From the NCBI GenBank assembly GCA_030704615.1, contig CM060732.1, positions 28,625,053-28,689,052 of the forward strand: a DNA stretch of 64,000 bases, given 5' to 3'. The notes beneath the pieces are model-generated. The model was not told the origin of the DNA. It searched no databases and saw only the letters and a list, made by a program, of their open reading frames with translations. The translations under genes were made by a program, and so were the position numbers. The stretch comes from Takakia lepidozioides. Taxonomy: Eukaryota; Streptophyta; Takakiopsida; Takakiales; Takakiaceae. Below are positions 11,179 to 22,804 of the stretch, piece after piece (position 1 is the first letter of the stretch; each line of letters opens with the position of its first letter).

Positions 11179-12600
11179 CCGTGGTCAAACCCATTTTTGG
11201 ATGACATCATGTAACCGGAATGGGTTTACATGGAAGATAACCCTAATATTTTATACCAATCCTTCACCTATATACCATAACAATACTAGTGAGCACCTCC
11301 TTATATAGCCTTGGGAGGTGGCGGGCCTTCCCCAGCCAGGCGGTGGTGGAGCCCTCCAGAAGACCCCACATGTGTCCTACCACACACTATTTGACACGTG
11401 TCTAGTAATTGCTCCCCCCAAAAACTCTAATGTGAGCCCACCATTGGCTGTTCCAATGGTGCGCCTATTATTTAACCTTTCATAAATAAAACATTGTGTC
11501 CCCCCTCGTTCTAGGTGTCCCCCCGGCCCAGACCCACCGGTCCATTCATGAAGCCCCACTCATCTGCCTGTCCTTCCCCTCCTTTTCCACCCGCCCCTCC
11601 ACTTGGTCATGCCATCTTCTTACTGGCTGAATTTTCTTGAAATGAAACTTGGGCTACATATTACATATTAAATTGAATTAATACAATAAAAGATTGAAGG
11701 GGTGGACAGGGTTGTGATTTGTGACCACTTTGCAGTGCCCTTTTACTGGGATCTCTGATTTTGAGCCTTGTTGTGTTATTTACGCATTCTCTGCTCCCTT
11801 GTTTGGGGTGCTTGTTTGGTTTCCATTTATGAGGTTTCTGCAACACTGTGGATGCCTTATGGTTTCACCTAAGGTTTTAGTTTTTCCTTCCTAATAATCC
11901 CAAATAAAGTTCACTGTCAGGGCAACGCGGGCCCTTCCTTCCAACCAAAAAAGAAAGTAAAATTTGCATCCAATAGCCAATTACTAATTTTTTTCTCTCA
12001 ATGTACCCGAGCATATCTGACATATATTTCCCAAATGTTTCAATACTTGTTTTAATTGACCGTGGCAAAGGATCCCAATGAAGTGGGGATGGAAGTCATC
12101 AAACTTCTTAAAATCTTAGTCTCATTTAACTTTGGCAAGGTCTCATTGCACCCACAAGCCACTCTCTCTTCAATGGCATCCATCAGGACTTCCATTTGTG
12201 GGAACTGGCCAAAAAGTTTGGAACCATCAAGGAAACGTTTGTAATTGTGGGTACTGGGTCCAGCCTGCATACCCACAGTAGCTCTACGTGTTTTGGGAGT
12301 TTGAGAAGGGCACAATGGCGCAGGAGCTTTGTTTGCAGCATCAGTTCAAATCTAATCGGCCCAAGGCTTCTATCCATAGCTGAGAGTCAACTTGCTTCTT
12401 CAACGACTTTGTTCTCTCTTTTACTTTTCTCCTCTCACAAGACCTCGATGTGCAAATTTAAGTGGGATCTATCCAAGTGTCTTGCAGTGAGACAAGGAGA
12501 AACTATGTGGGGGTTGAGGCAAGTCCTGACAATGGATGAAAATCAGACATGACAACACCTTCGCACAATTTGTCGCGCACTTTCCTTTTTCACATGCATC
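11179..12600. other. Spacer downstream of the PPR gene, nothing recognised
   Basis: Mixed-composition sequence with short frames on both strands and no domain. The part nearest 12.6 kb may be the 3' UTR of the minus-strand PPR gene. Confidence 0.4.
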
Positions 12601-12685
12601 ATGCTTTCCTTGTCCCATAAGCTCTTTGAGCTTCCAGTGTTCATTATAAAGTTTCTTTCTCCCCTTCTTTCACCTGTGTTTCTTT

Positions 12686-15145
12686 TCACCAGTAATCCCC
12701 ACAAGAACAAAGCCCATCTTGGAAGTGATGAAACCGGTTGGCATCTCGTAAAACAATTGCTCGCCCAACAATCTTTGAGATGAACTTGGTCGCCGTGTGA
12801 CAATCACCACAAACCCGAAGGTTCTTGATGACCTGGAGAGGCATCCCAGAGTGTGTGCTAATGAGGCCAAAAGCAATGGCCAGTTTCTCACTGTGGTGGC
12901 AAAGAGAAATTTCCTTTTGGTCTTCCTCCACATCATGCAATACAAAGCTCGTATCAGGCACATATCCAGCCTCCTTCATCTGTCCAGACAATCTCCTCAG
13001 CTCAACATGGATTTCCTCAATTCGTGGATGCCATTTGTCTTCTACGACAAATGTATGCACCTGGTTGTTCACCTCAATGCAGCTGCGCCCTGGCTCCTTT
13101 CTGACACCTCTGCCTTCCATCATCTGCCTCACCTTTGCTTGGTCATCCCACCTGCCAGCAGCAGCATAGATGTTGGAAAGCAGCACATAAGTTGGAGCGT
13201 CTTTTTTATCCCACTTGAGAATGCACGTTGCTGCACGTTCTGCTAGCTCTACATTACAATGGATTCTGCAGGCACCAAGCAAGGCCTTCCACACTCCAGC
13301 ACCTGGTTCAATTGGAATTTTGTAAATGAAGGCCTCTGCCTCATAGACTAGTCCTGCACGACCAAGAAGGTCCACCATGCAGCCAAAATGCTCCAGAGTA
13401 GGAGTGAGGGCATGTTCTTGACTCATAGAATTGAAGTAATGAAAGCCTTCATCCACTAGACCCACATGGCGACATGCGCTGAGAACTGATACAAATGTGA
13501 TACCATTTGGCTTCAAGCCTTCCTGCTGCATTTTTTCAAACAGTTGCAGAGCCTCCCTACCTAACCCATGCTGAGCATATCCTGTGATCATGGCACTCCA
13601 TGAGACAACATTTTGGTGTGCCATATTGTCGAACACTCTACATGCATCCTTCATGCTCCCACATTTGGCATACATGTCCACCAGAGCAGTCTCCAGAATG
13701 ACATCTTGTGCAAGTCCGGCGTTGAAGATGTCCGCATGGACCTCTTTGCCCTTTTCCAGGGCTGCCAGGTCAGCACACGCATGTAGAACACAAATGAATG
13801 TGACCTTGTTTGGCATCACCCCTTCTGGTAACATTTGCTTATAAATCTCAAAAGCCTCCCTACCAAACCCATGCTGAGCATATCCTGCCACGATCGCACT
13901 CCAGGAGACTACGTTTCGCTGTTCCATACTGTCAAATATTTGACGGGCATCCTTCAAGCTCCCGCATTTGGCATACATGTCAACAAGGGCCGTCTCCAAA
14001 ATAACATCTTGCTCAATCCCAGCTTTCATCAGATCTGCATGGACCTCTTTGCCTTTTTCCAGGCTTGCCAGGCTGGCACATGCATTGAGAACGGAAATGA
14101 ATGTGACTTTGTCAGGGGTCACCCCCTCCACTATCATTTGCTCATAGACCTTGAAAGCCTCCCTACCACCCCCATGCTGGGCATACCCCACAATCATCAC
14201 ATTCCATGAGACCACATTTCTTTTAGTCATATCGTCGAATACCAGACGGGCATCCTCCATGCTCCCACATTTCGCGTACATGTCAGCAAGGGCAGTCTCC
14301 AGAATAAAATCAGGTGCAATTCCAGCATTCATGATGTCAGCATGGACCTGTTGGCCCTTTCCCAGGGCTGCCGTGCTAGCACACGCATCGAGAATGCAAA
14401 CATATGTAACTTGATTGGGCATCACCCCTTCTTGCATCATTTGCTTATAGGCCTCAAAAGCTTCCCTAACACACCCATGCTGAGCATATCCTGCAATCAT
14501 CACACTCCATGAGACCACATCTCGATTAGCCATATTGTCAAACAGTTGGCGTGCATCCCTTATGCTTCCGCATTTGGCATACATGTCGACAAGGGTATTC
14601 TCCAGAATGATATCTGACACAATTCCAGCTTTGATAATGTCAGTATGAACCTTTACGCCCTTCTCCAGGGCTGCCTGGCTGACACATGCCTTGAGAACAC
14701 ATATGAATGTAACCCTGTCCGGTGTCACCCCTTCCCCAATCATTTGCCCGTACATCTCCAAGGCCTCCTTACCATACCCATGCTTGGCATACCCTGCTAT
14801 CATTATATTCCACGAGAACCTATCTCGCTTAGGAATCCCGTCAAACACTTGGCGGGCATCTACCACACTCCCGCACTTGGCATACATATTGACAAGGGCA
14901 TTGAGTAGGAAGATGGTTGGCTTGCATCCAGTTTGGATTATGTGTGCATGCACCTTCTTTCCCTCTATTAGGCTTCGTATGTTGATGCACTCCTGCAAGA
15001 GACAGACATACGTTTTGGAGTCTGCTGAAATGCCTTGCTGGTTTAAAACGTGCAGGGCTTCTGTCAACTGTCCTGCCATACATAGAGTGCTGATATTACC
15101 ACATTCTGCTTGAGCTTGTCTCGTGGAAGCTAGCTTATCTTTCAC
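12686..15145 (-). CDS. PLS-type pentatricopeptide repeat protein with E and DYW deaminase domains (organellar RNA editing factor)
   Basis: A single open frame of about 819 codons holds a long run of PPR units with repeated NALVNMYAKCGS-, WNVMIAGYAQHG- and VTFICVLKAC-type signatures. These are followed by an E/E+ region (around RKEPGRSCIEV) and a C-terminal DYW domain with the zinc-ligand and catalytic motifs HSEKLA and CGDCH, ending in GDYW just before the stop. Such proteins bind one organelle transcript each and deaminate C to U in mitochondria or plastids. The first codon of the longest frame is GTG, so it is not the start. In-frame coding continues upstream to about 15227, where TTTCACAG resembles a 3' splice site, so an upstream exon probably carries the ATG and transit peptide. 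The first internal Met is about residue 23. The gene looks intact. Confidence 0.92.
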   Translation of the reverse strand: MKDKLASTRQAQAECGNISTLCMAGQLTEALHVLNQQGISADSKTYVCLLQECINIRSLIEGKKVHAHIIQTGCKPTIFLLNALVNMYAKCGSVVDARQVFDGIPKRDRFSWNIMIAGYAKHGYGKEALEMYGQMIGEGVTPDRVTFICVLKACVSQAALEKGVKVHTDIIKAGIVSDIILENTLVDMYAKCGSIRDARQLFDNMANRDVVSWSVMIAGYAQHGCVREAFEAYKQMMQEGVMPNQVTYVCILDACASTAALGKGQQVHADIMNAGIAPDFILETALADMYAKCGSMEDARLVFDDMTKRNVVSWNVMIVGYAQHGGGREAFKVYEQMIVEGVTPDKVTFISVLNACASLASLEKGKEVHADLMKAGIEQDVILETALVDMYAKCGSLKDARQIFDSMEQRNVVSWSAIVAGYAQHGFGREAFEIYKQMLPEGVMPNKVTFICVLHACADLAALEKGKEVHADIFNAGLAQDVILETALVDMYAKCGSMKDACRVFDNMAHQNVVSWSAMITGYAQHGLGREALQLFEKMQQEGLKPNGITFVSVLSACRHVGLVDEGFHYFNSMSQEHALTPTLEHFGCMVDLLGRAGLVYEAEAFIYKIPIEPGAGVWKALLGACRIHCNVELAERAATCILKWDKKDAPTYVLLSNIYAAAGRWDDQAKVRQMMEGRGVRKEPGRSCIEVNNQVHTFVVEDKWHPRIEEIHVELRRLSGQMKEAGYVPDTSFVLHDVEEDQKEISLCHHSEKLAIAFGLISTHSGMPLQVIKNLRVCGDCHTATKFISKIVGRAIVLRDANRFHHFQDGLCSCGDYW

Positions 15146-15227
15146 CCAAGGAGGGTTTGACCAACCTTCGATCCAAAGGGCATCCTTTGTCCACTTATGT
15201 CGGAAGTCTGGTAATCTTGGACTTCTC

Positions 15228-16600
15228 TGTGAAACCCACTACTGGGCAGCTGAGCTCAATTGCTTGAATGACGGACTCACATAACCAAGCTACAACCACC
15301 TAAGCTCCAATCATTTTTAAAATACCTGCGACTAACCTTGAGGAACTTGTATGCCCTGCTAACAAGGAAAAACAAACTACTGATTGTAAAGTATTACCAC
15401 TATTTGCTATTTTTTCCAGTCACTACTGTAAGCTTCTGGAGATAGAAGCCACTCAATATCATTCTGTCACAAGCCCTACTTGGCAAACTCTGTCAGGCCC
15501 TAAACCAAAGTAGCCTCACCTTATCAACTTATCCCACCAAAGCTAAGGATCTGAGAAGAATTCCTGCCAGAGCTGATCTTGGCACAATGTTTGGCCTGCA
15601 TGCTAAGACCACTTAAACATAGAGGTGATGTCAGGGTTGGTGAAGACGTTTTGGGACTGAAATTTTCCAAACTGGGGGTACTTCAAGTTCACAGCTCATT
15701 GGTTCTCTTAACTCCAAATAAAAATCACAGGCAATCATGAAATTTGCAGCGACTAAGAGAAAAATGTAAAGATTTACATCTATTACTTGGGAATGCATAT
15801 TTTACTATCACATACATAATGGGCTACATATGCTCAGTTGCAGTTAAGGAAGAATATCAGAAATTTCCACTGGGTATTATTATTCACATGCTTGCTGGCT
15901 GCAAGGAGAGCTGTAATCCTGAGAGAGAGAGGGAGAGAGAGCGAGAGAGAGATAACCAGACTTCAGCTTTTCTGTCTGCTGTCCGGCTATGGTGTGCTTC
16001 GTATATGTGGATGTTTATCAGTTATTTTAATCCTGTGCTACATGACACAGTGAGCAACATTTGATGCGACCTTTCTCTCACACCCAGTACAATCTTCAGT
16101 GCCCTGGTCGTGGGCTCTCAAACCCTTAAAAGGTCAGAGGTCAAGTTCCTGCAAAATGAAGTACAGAGAGAACCGCTGGTTGCCACGTGAAACCAGAGAA
16201 ACCTTAAGATCATTCCAGGATTGGCCAATTTTCTCTGTTCTTCGGGATGTTTTAACGAGATCAGCCTGATAGTAGGGCCCGCGGAAGAGGGTCGTATCTA
16301 CACGAGAATACCGATAGGAAGGTGAAGCACCTGAGCGTGGCCATTGGTGGGGCTAACATCAACCTCGTGTTTCGTCTTAGCCCCAAACAGCAGGTCCAGC
16401 CCACCTCTACACACAAACAAGTACCCACAATTTTGTCAGATTGAGAGACACCAGTACCAGCGCCAGAACAAGAGCGCCAGAAGACAGAAAACTTCACTTG
16501 GACTTAGCTCAAACAATCACTCGAGGAGGGTAAAAGAGAGTAAAGAGACAAACCGAAATTCCAAAGTCAGCTGCATCTCTTCCAGCTCCCCCTTCTCCCT
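15228..16600. other. 5' flank of the PPR gene, no further gene recognised
   Basis: Probably holds an intron, first exon and promoter of the minus-strand PPR gene, which I cannot delimit. A GA-rich microsatellite lies at about 15920-15950. The short frames have no recognisable domain. Confidence 0.4.
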
Positions 16601-16658
16601 CCTCTGCCGGCTCTTGTGAGGACTGCGCCTGGAATCGTCAGAAGACGATGCCTTCCCT

Positions 16659-17000
16659 CTACCAATCTCCACTGACAACCCACAAAATCCGCAGCTGAGC
16701 ATATCCCGTGATCATGGCGTTCCAAGAGACCACATCTTGTTGAGTTACATTGTCAAACACTTTGCGCGCTTCTACATTTAGCATGCGAGCTGTCTCCAGA
16801 ATGATATCTGACCCAATTCTAGCTTTGATGATGTTAGCATGTACCTCTGTGCCCTTCTCAAGAGCTTGGAGGCTCTCACACGCACGAAGAACGCAGAAAA
16901 ATACCCTCTTGTTTGAGGTGAGCCCTTGGTGTGCTGAATCACCTCCTTGGTTCACAATGCGCAGCGCCCCTTCAGGCCATTCAAGAAAGCTTCGGGTCAA
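16659..17000 (-). pseudogene. PPR gene fragment
   Basis: The frame reads VFFCVLRACESLQALEKG, VHANIIKA and DVVSWNAMITGYAQ, typical PLS repeat signatures close in sequence to the PPR-DYW gene just downstream on the same strand. One repeat is shortened (ILETARMLNVEARKVFDN lacks the usual VDMYAKCGS linker), and no E or DYW domain follows. It is a truncated relic, unless it is an exon of a gene with missing parts. Confidence 0.7.
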
Positions 17001-17282
17001 GAAAGGTTCTGGGTTTTCGGGCAGGTCCGACGAAAATTGATGACGACGAAACGTGGCGACGATGACGTGGCACTATGGCACCCTATTCCTGCTCTACGCT
17101 AAACTAGCTTCCGACCTTCGGTCATCGCTAGAATCTGGTACAGTAGATAGAGCAAGTTCATGCAGGGAGGCACCGCCGAATTACTTAAAATCTCTTCGTT
17201 GCAGTGTCGTAAAATCTAGAAATTTCCTTAAGTTGCGCCGAAGTATTTTGTTGTAAAGAAAATAAATATTCGGCACTTCACT

Positions 17283-17304
17283 GCCGGATCAGCCTTCCCA
17301 CTAC
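17283..17304 (+). repeat. 22-bp direct repeat, copy A (partner at 19851)
   Basis: The word GCCGGATCAGCCTTCCCA plus the next four bases is identical at 17283-17304 and 19851-19872. The pair brackets the 2.5-kb stretch that holds the PPR pseudogene and a SINE. It may mark the ends of a dispersed repeat or a duplication scar. Confidence 0.6.
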
Positions 17305-17547
17305 CGTAAACTCAAATAGAGATTTTTTGAATGTTGTGGTGGACTGGATGAAAAAGTTCCTTATAAATGAAAAAAGTGGCAGCAGAGGAGGACGAAAAGG
17401 TGGTTGCGGAGAGGGATGAAACAACAAAAAAGTGGCATAAGTACTAAATATTGGATGTTTTATGCATAGTTTCATTTATTTTTGGACAGAGACACGTGTC
17501 GCAATGGATGATGAAATGTACCCGATGTCATTCTGAACACTGCCCTG

Positions 17548-18875
17548 GTGGACATGTATGTCAAATGTGGGTGCATCGAGGATGCAAATGGAGTGTTTGA
17601 CAGTATAGCTGAACGAGATGTGGTGTCGTGGAGTGTGATGATTGCAAGATATGCACAGCAAGGGTGCGGGATGGAGGCTTTGGAGACCTATGAGCAAATG
17701 ATGTGCGAAGGGGTGAAAACCAACCACATCACATTTGTTTGTGCTTGCAATGCGTGTGCAAGCCTGGGAGCTCTGGAAAAGGGGAAAGAGGTCTATGGTG
17801 ACATCGTCAAAGCTAGAATTGTACCTGATGTCATCCTGAACACTGCCCTGGTGGATATGTATGCCAAATGTGGGTGCATTAAGGATGCAAAGGGAGTTAA
17901 TTTCAACACCATGGCTGAACGAGATGTGGTGTCATGGAACACGACGCTTGTAGGGGTATGCACAGTAGGGGCGTGGGATGGAGGCTTTGGAGACCTATGA
18001 GCAAATGATGGGGGAAGGGGTGGAGCCACATCACGTTTGTGTGCGTTTGCAGTTCGTGTGCAAGCCTGGTAGCCCTGGAAAAGGGCAAAGAGGTGCATGG
18101 TTGCATCACCAAAGCTGGAATTGTACCAGATGTAATTCTGAACAATACCCTCGTGGACATGTGTGCCAAATGTGGGTGCATCAAGGATGCGGAGGGAGTG
18201 TTCAACAATATGGCTGAACGAGATTTGGTATCATGGAATGTCATGCTTGTAGGATATGCACAGCAGGGGCGCGGGATGGAGGCCGTGGAGACCTATGAGC
18301 AAATGATGGGTAAGGGGTGAAGTCCGACCACATCACGTTTGTGTGCGTTTGCAATGCTTGTGCAAGCCTGGCAGCCTTGGAAAAGGGCAAAGGGTGCATG
18401 GTGACATCATCAAAGCTGAAATTGTACCAAATGTCATTCTGGACACTGCCCTGGTGGACATGTATGTGAAATGTGGGTGCATTGAGGATGCAAAGGGAGT
18501 ATTTGACAATGTGGCTGAATGAAATGTGGTGTCGTGGAATCCGATGATCGCAGGATATGCCCAGCATGGTTGTCATGCATGCAGCCACACTGGCCTACTG
18601 AATGAAGGAAGACGCTACTTCAATTCCCTGAGTCAACATCATGGTGTCACCCTGCTAGTAAAGCACTTTGGCTGCATGGTAGCCTTCTGGACGTGCGGGA
18701 CAACTACATGAGGCAGGGTACCTGATTAATAAAATGCGAATCAGTCCAGATGTTGTGGTGTGGAAGCCTTGCTTGGTGCCTGCAGAATCCATGGCAATGT
18801 GGAGATGGCTGAATGTGTGGCAACATCTATCCTCAAGTGGGATGAACAGGATGCCGCGACTTATGTGTTGCTATA
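17548..18875 (+). pseudogene. Frameshifted PPR pseudogene, opposite strand to the intact gene
   Basis: Successive PPR units (VDMYAKCGCIKDA, ERDVVSWN, GYAQQG, YEQMMGEGV, LEKGKEV) appear in order but move between all three frames, with shifts near 17.95, 18.05 and 18.33 kb and a stop near 18.52 kb. Neighbouring units are nearly identical, suggesting expansion by unit duplication. Past 18.56 kb the sequence jumps to the end of the repeat tract and the E region (HACSHTGLLNEG, KALLGACRIHGN-like, SILKWDEQDAATYVLL) and stops before any DYW domain. It is non-functional as it stands. Confidence 0.8.
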
Positions 18876-19361
18876 ATTCTGGGTTTGGGTGGTGGAGCTT
18901 CTCCAAAGCTTGAAGATAGAAGTGAATACGAATTTTAATGAGCTTGATGAGAGGGGCAGTCCTATGCACAAGTTTGTTCAGCATCTTAAATTTGGACATG
19001 TTTGTTTGTTTCTCATGGTGAGGCTTTGGATGGAGCCCTTGACGAATTTGCATGAATATTGTCAAAAGCTAGCCTTAATTCACCAAGATCCAATCCCACG
19101 GTGGATGCTTGAAAGTTCATATAGTGAATGTAAGGGTATTTGGGTATGTTGTTACTGATTGATAGGCTTGCGAAAATTGAACATTGAAATGCAGATCCGC
19201 CATTTTTCTTCCAGAAAAAACAAAACACGGGATCTCTCCATGTAACAACGTGGGGATGACCAACCCCTTTTTTTGTGAAAAATTGAACTTAGTTCGCAGA
19301 ATTCGTCGCTAGTATTGCGAAGCAACGCGAAGCCCTAGTGTGATAAAAGAATTATATACCA

Positions 19362-19598
19362 ACAATCAGTAGCTCAGATGGTTAAGTGCATTGAGTGCCA
19401 CCCAGATGATTCTAGGGTCAAATCTTGCTACTGACGGGTGGGGTATGGTTCCTGGGCAGTGTCCCACTCATTCGCCTCCATGGTGCATAAATGAAAGAGG
19501 TTATTTTCTTCTCTCACTACTAAGGGGACTGACTTGTGAGCTGTCGCTCCCAGGTGTTTCCCCTTTTTCAAAAACAAAAAACAAAAAAAAAAACAAAT
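19362..19598 (+). mobile_element. tRNA-derived SINE with A-rich tail
   Basis: TAGCTCAGATGGTTAAGTG (from 19370) fits a tRNA A box and GGGTCAAATC (from 19415) fits a B box about 45 bp downstream. The copy closes with an A-rich tail of AAACAAAAA type at 19569-19598. That is the standard structure of a pol III-transcribed SINE. It does not fold as an intact tRNA gene. Confidence 0.62.
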
Positions 19599-19850
19599 TA
19601 TGTGGGGAGCCATGAGAGCATCTGGTCAATCATCAAATGCAGTGATTGTTCAGCCAACTATTCTAGGATTTCTCAGAGCTAAGGAAAATATTTTCCTAGA
19701 GCTTTATGCCTTGAAACATGCATTTGGAAATTTGATATTTGGAGTTTGTTTGAGATTTTAGGCTTTTTTTTTAAAAGTTTCTGGAATTTCGGCAGTTTTT
19801 CCTAAATTTTCACTTTAATTATTAGGCAGATTCATTTCTAATTATTTAGT

Positions 19851-19872
19851 GCCGGATCAGCCTTCCCACTAC
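19851..19872 (+). repeat. 22-bp direct repeat, copy B
   Basis: Identical to 17283-17304 in the same orientation. Confidence 0.6.
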
Positions 19873-21265
19873 GGTACTCGAAGGTTTGACCCTTCCACTT
19901 CTACGACCTGCCACAACCATCATACCACCAAGCTATAACCTGTTCTTCCATTTATTGATTTTTATATTTGTTTTGTAAACATATGAAAATGATCTTGGCA
20001 TGTACATGTGAATGATCTTGACTGCTATTAATGTGCTATTAATGTGCAGTTCCTTTTTTCATCCTAGTTGTTTACATGTTCAAAAAGTTCTTTTAGAAGG
20101 ATTCCAACTCCTCACCTTTTCCTCTTCACTGCATTTAATGTGGTACACACCTCATTAAGTGAACGTTTATGGAACTCCTCCATATTAATATTTCTTACTC
20201 ACTAGGGCAGGTATATCTACAACATAGGGCTTATCCGAGGGTGCTATATCCTCGTTGTAGGTAATGGTGTAGGTATATCAGGGTTACCCCCCTTTTTCAA
20301 CATTGATGCGTGGTCTCTTCTTGAGGGAGGAGCCAATAAAACAAGGCGTGAGATACATGTTGTTGACTAATTTGGTATATAATACCAGTGCATATATTGT
20401 GCACTTATGAGTCTTTCACCTATATAGCAATACAACACTAGTCTCTATCATTTTTACTATAATGTATGTACTATTGTTTTTTTGTACTATTTATTATAGC
20501 ATATTACATATATATCTTCATATGATATCATTCATAACTTATCACTTACCTTTTTGGCAATGAGGGGAAAATGAAAATGGCATTGTGGGCTTGAGTAGAA
20601 CACATAAAGAACATGAGGAACCTCTGATCACTTGGGATATAAACACATTTTATCATTTGATCTATGAATAGATGAATATACATAGACAATCAGCCGTGAA
20701 TAGAACACATTAAAAACATGAGGAGCATGTGCCCAGCTGGACCCACTCGAGGTATAAGGTACCTACTTCATGTTGCATATGCATGCATACTAATGTAGTC
20801 ACTGATCAAGGCCAACCAAAAAATGAAAAAAATGAGTGTAACATGTGCCTAATTGGGAACTAAAAACTTTCATGTTCCCATTAAGTGAACAACCCATGAT
20901 ATAAGGTTAAGGGCACTTTGGCCAACTTGATGCGTAGTCCCTACCCTGTCGGCAGGGCCAATAAACTTATAAATATCTCCATCCATCCATCCATGGAACA
21001 CATAGGGAACATGTGCCCAAGTGGGGACCCACTCAAGATATAAGGTACCTAAGGTCCTTCAATACAGTGCCTGTTAATAAACTCATCACCAAGGGAAGTC
21101 ATATGGAACATAGAGCACATGTAGCCAGTTGGGACCCACTCAAGATATAACTTAAAGATACCTAAGGTCCTCCAATACAATGCGTGTCAATAAACTCACC
21201 GTTCACCAAGGGAAGTCATCAATATATGAAGCGAGGCGTTTGTTTTGTTTTGTTTTGTTTTGTAG

Positions 21266-21429
21266 AGTTGAGATGTCCCAAACTGCGGCCCCAGCCCTAG
21301 TGCTTGGTACCGTTGGAAAGCCCTCGATGAGGAGGGGTGCACAGGCTTAGTCTTATGATTTTTGGACTTGTGGTGTGGGAGATGTGGAATTTCAAGTACT
21401 TTGGGTCGTTGGAAATTCACGAAAAATAG
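21266..21429 (-). repeat. Dispersed retroposon-like repeat, copy 2
   Basis: Related to 3336-3496 (see that entry). Here the adjoining run on the plus strand is a clean (TGTTT)n at about 21240-21262, which on the minus strand reads as an A-rich tail. Confidence 0.6.
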
Positions 21430-21439
21430 CAAAGTGGGC

Positions 21440-21530
21440 ATTCCTGGCACAATGATTGGAGCCTCGACAAGAGAGATATCAAGGGAAAGGTCTTCGGTTC
21501 AAATCTAGTCGTATGCTCTGTGGGAAAAAA
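21440..21530 (+). mobile_element. Possible short tRNA-like SINE fragment
   Basis: TGGCACAATGATTGGAGCC resembles a loose A box. GGTTCAAATC about 45 bp later is a good B box and a short A run follows. The A-box match is weak, so this is tentative. Confidence 0.3.
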
Positions 21531-22009
21531 ATGATTAGATATGGCTTGCTTCATATATTGATGCACTTGGACTTACATAACATTGGACACTTGGGCCAAA
21601 GGCACAGGTACCCTAGAGGTCACACTTGGGCCTCGACATAGGAGACGCACTTGGATACATAGGGATTGCACTTGGACTTAGATGACAAGTTGGACATTTG
21701 GGCCAACGGCACATGCTACCTTAGTACGGAGCATAGAGAACATGTACCCAGTTGGGACCCACTCAATATATAAGGTACCTAAGTACAATGGATAGTAATA
21801 TGTTCACATTCATCTACCATTGGAGCACATATGGAACATAAAGAACGTGTGCCCAGTTGGGACCCACTCAAGATATAGGGTCATAAGGTACTTCCATGCA
21901 GACGAATGCATAGTCCTGCTAAAGGCAGAGCCAATAAAACAATCAAGGATAAAAGTTAGTAGAGGAAGGGCTAAGGGAGGTAGGCCAGGTATTGAACGTT
22001 CTGTTTGCC

Positions 22010-22804
22010 ATGAAACAGAACCAACAGTATTTGAGCAGATCCTTCACAGAGGAAATACTCAAAGCCCTGAGAGGAGAAGAGGTAGCATGGGCGGACATAA
22101 TGTACAACGCACTGGTAGAGGAGATGAAAAGATTACAGGGCACTGCCGCAAAGTCTCCTATCATAGTGTCTGGCCCAATCATTGCTCAAATAATTCTTGA
22201 TTCTTGCATACTTGATGCTCGAGAAAGAAAGGAGATGGGAGTGTTTGAAACTGAAACCACTGCAATGGAAGAGCAAGGCTCTTCACACAGTGAGGGTGGA
22301 CTGGCAGGGCAACCCCAGACTAAGAGACAGAGGCGGGGAAAGACTGTAGTGGCGGATCCACTGGCTTCACGGAAACCGCATGATAATGTTTCCCAAGCTC
22401 TTGTGCAAGAAGGGGCACAACAGCACAGAGAACTGCTATTATTGGAAGCAGGACCTTCAGAGAGGGAAGAGGAAGTTACTTCAGTATCACAGCCATCACA
22501 GCCAGATGATCGGCTTTCCACAGAGTTACCACAAGTTGTCCATGCAGTTCCACCAGAAATAATTGATTTGGAGAAAGAAGGGTTAGATATTCCCACTACA
22601 GAACAGGTGGTGGCAGAAATTGAGAAGGGGGACCTTCTATATGAATATTCTGGTCTGGTCAGGGAAACAGTGATTCCGGAGGTGCAACGGTTGTCCAGGG
22701 GAAACCCTGCGGTGTATATAATACACACACCTGTGACGGAGGTACCACAGGGAGAATGTCAAGACACTGCAACACCGGTGACGGATGAAGTGGTTCAAGA
22801 AGAA
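22010..22804 (+). CDS. Unrecognised protein-coding exon, cut by a retrotransposon
   Basis: From ATG 22010 an open frame of about 265 codons runs into the left LTR of the chromovirus at 22805. The protein is hydrophilic, Gln/Glu-rich and has a basic patch (KRQRRGK), with no domain I recognise. Its N-terminal part (LSRSFTEEILKALRGEE, IMYNALVEEMKRLQG) looks helical. Coding-like sequence resumes directly after the element at 29740, so the insertion split one gene or an older retroelement's gag-like frame. The chromovirus makes it non-functional unless it is spliced out. I do not assign a function. Confidence 0.5.

Larger units (their letters stand above)
20585..21960 (+). repeat. Cluster of diverged ~100-bp repeat units
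   Basis: The module (C)CCAGTTGGGACCCACTC followed by AAGATATAAGGTACCTAAGG, often preceded by GGAACATA(G/A)AGAACATG and followed by CCAATACAATG and AATAAACTCA, recurs near 20731, 21016, 21125, 21735 and 21849. Copies differ by indels. The retroposon-like copy at 21266-21429 interrupts the series. No coding frame spans it. Confidence 0.7.

Noticed and set aside
19362-19440. Functional tRNA gene
   Set aside because: A and B boxes are present but the acceptor and anticodon arms do not pair. The unit ends in an A-rich tail, so it is a SINE.
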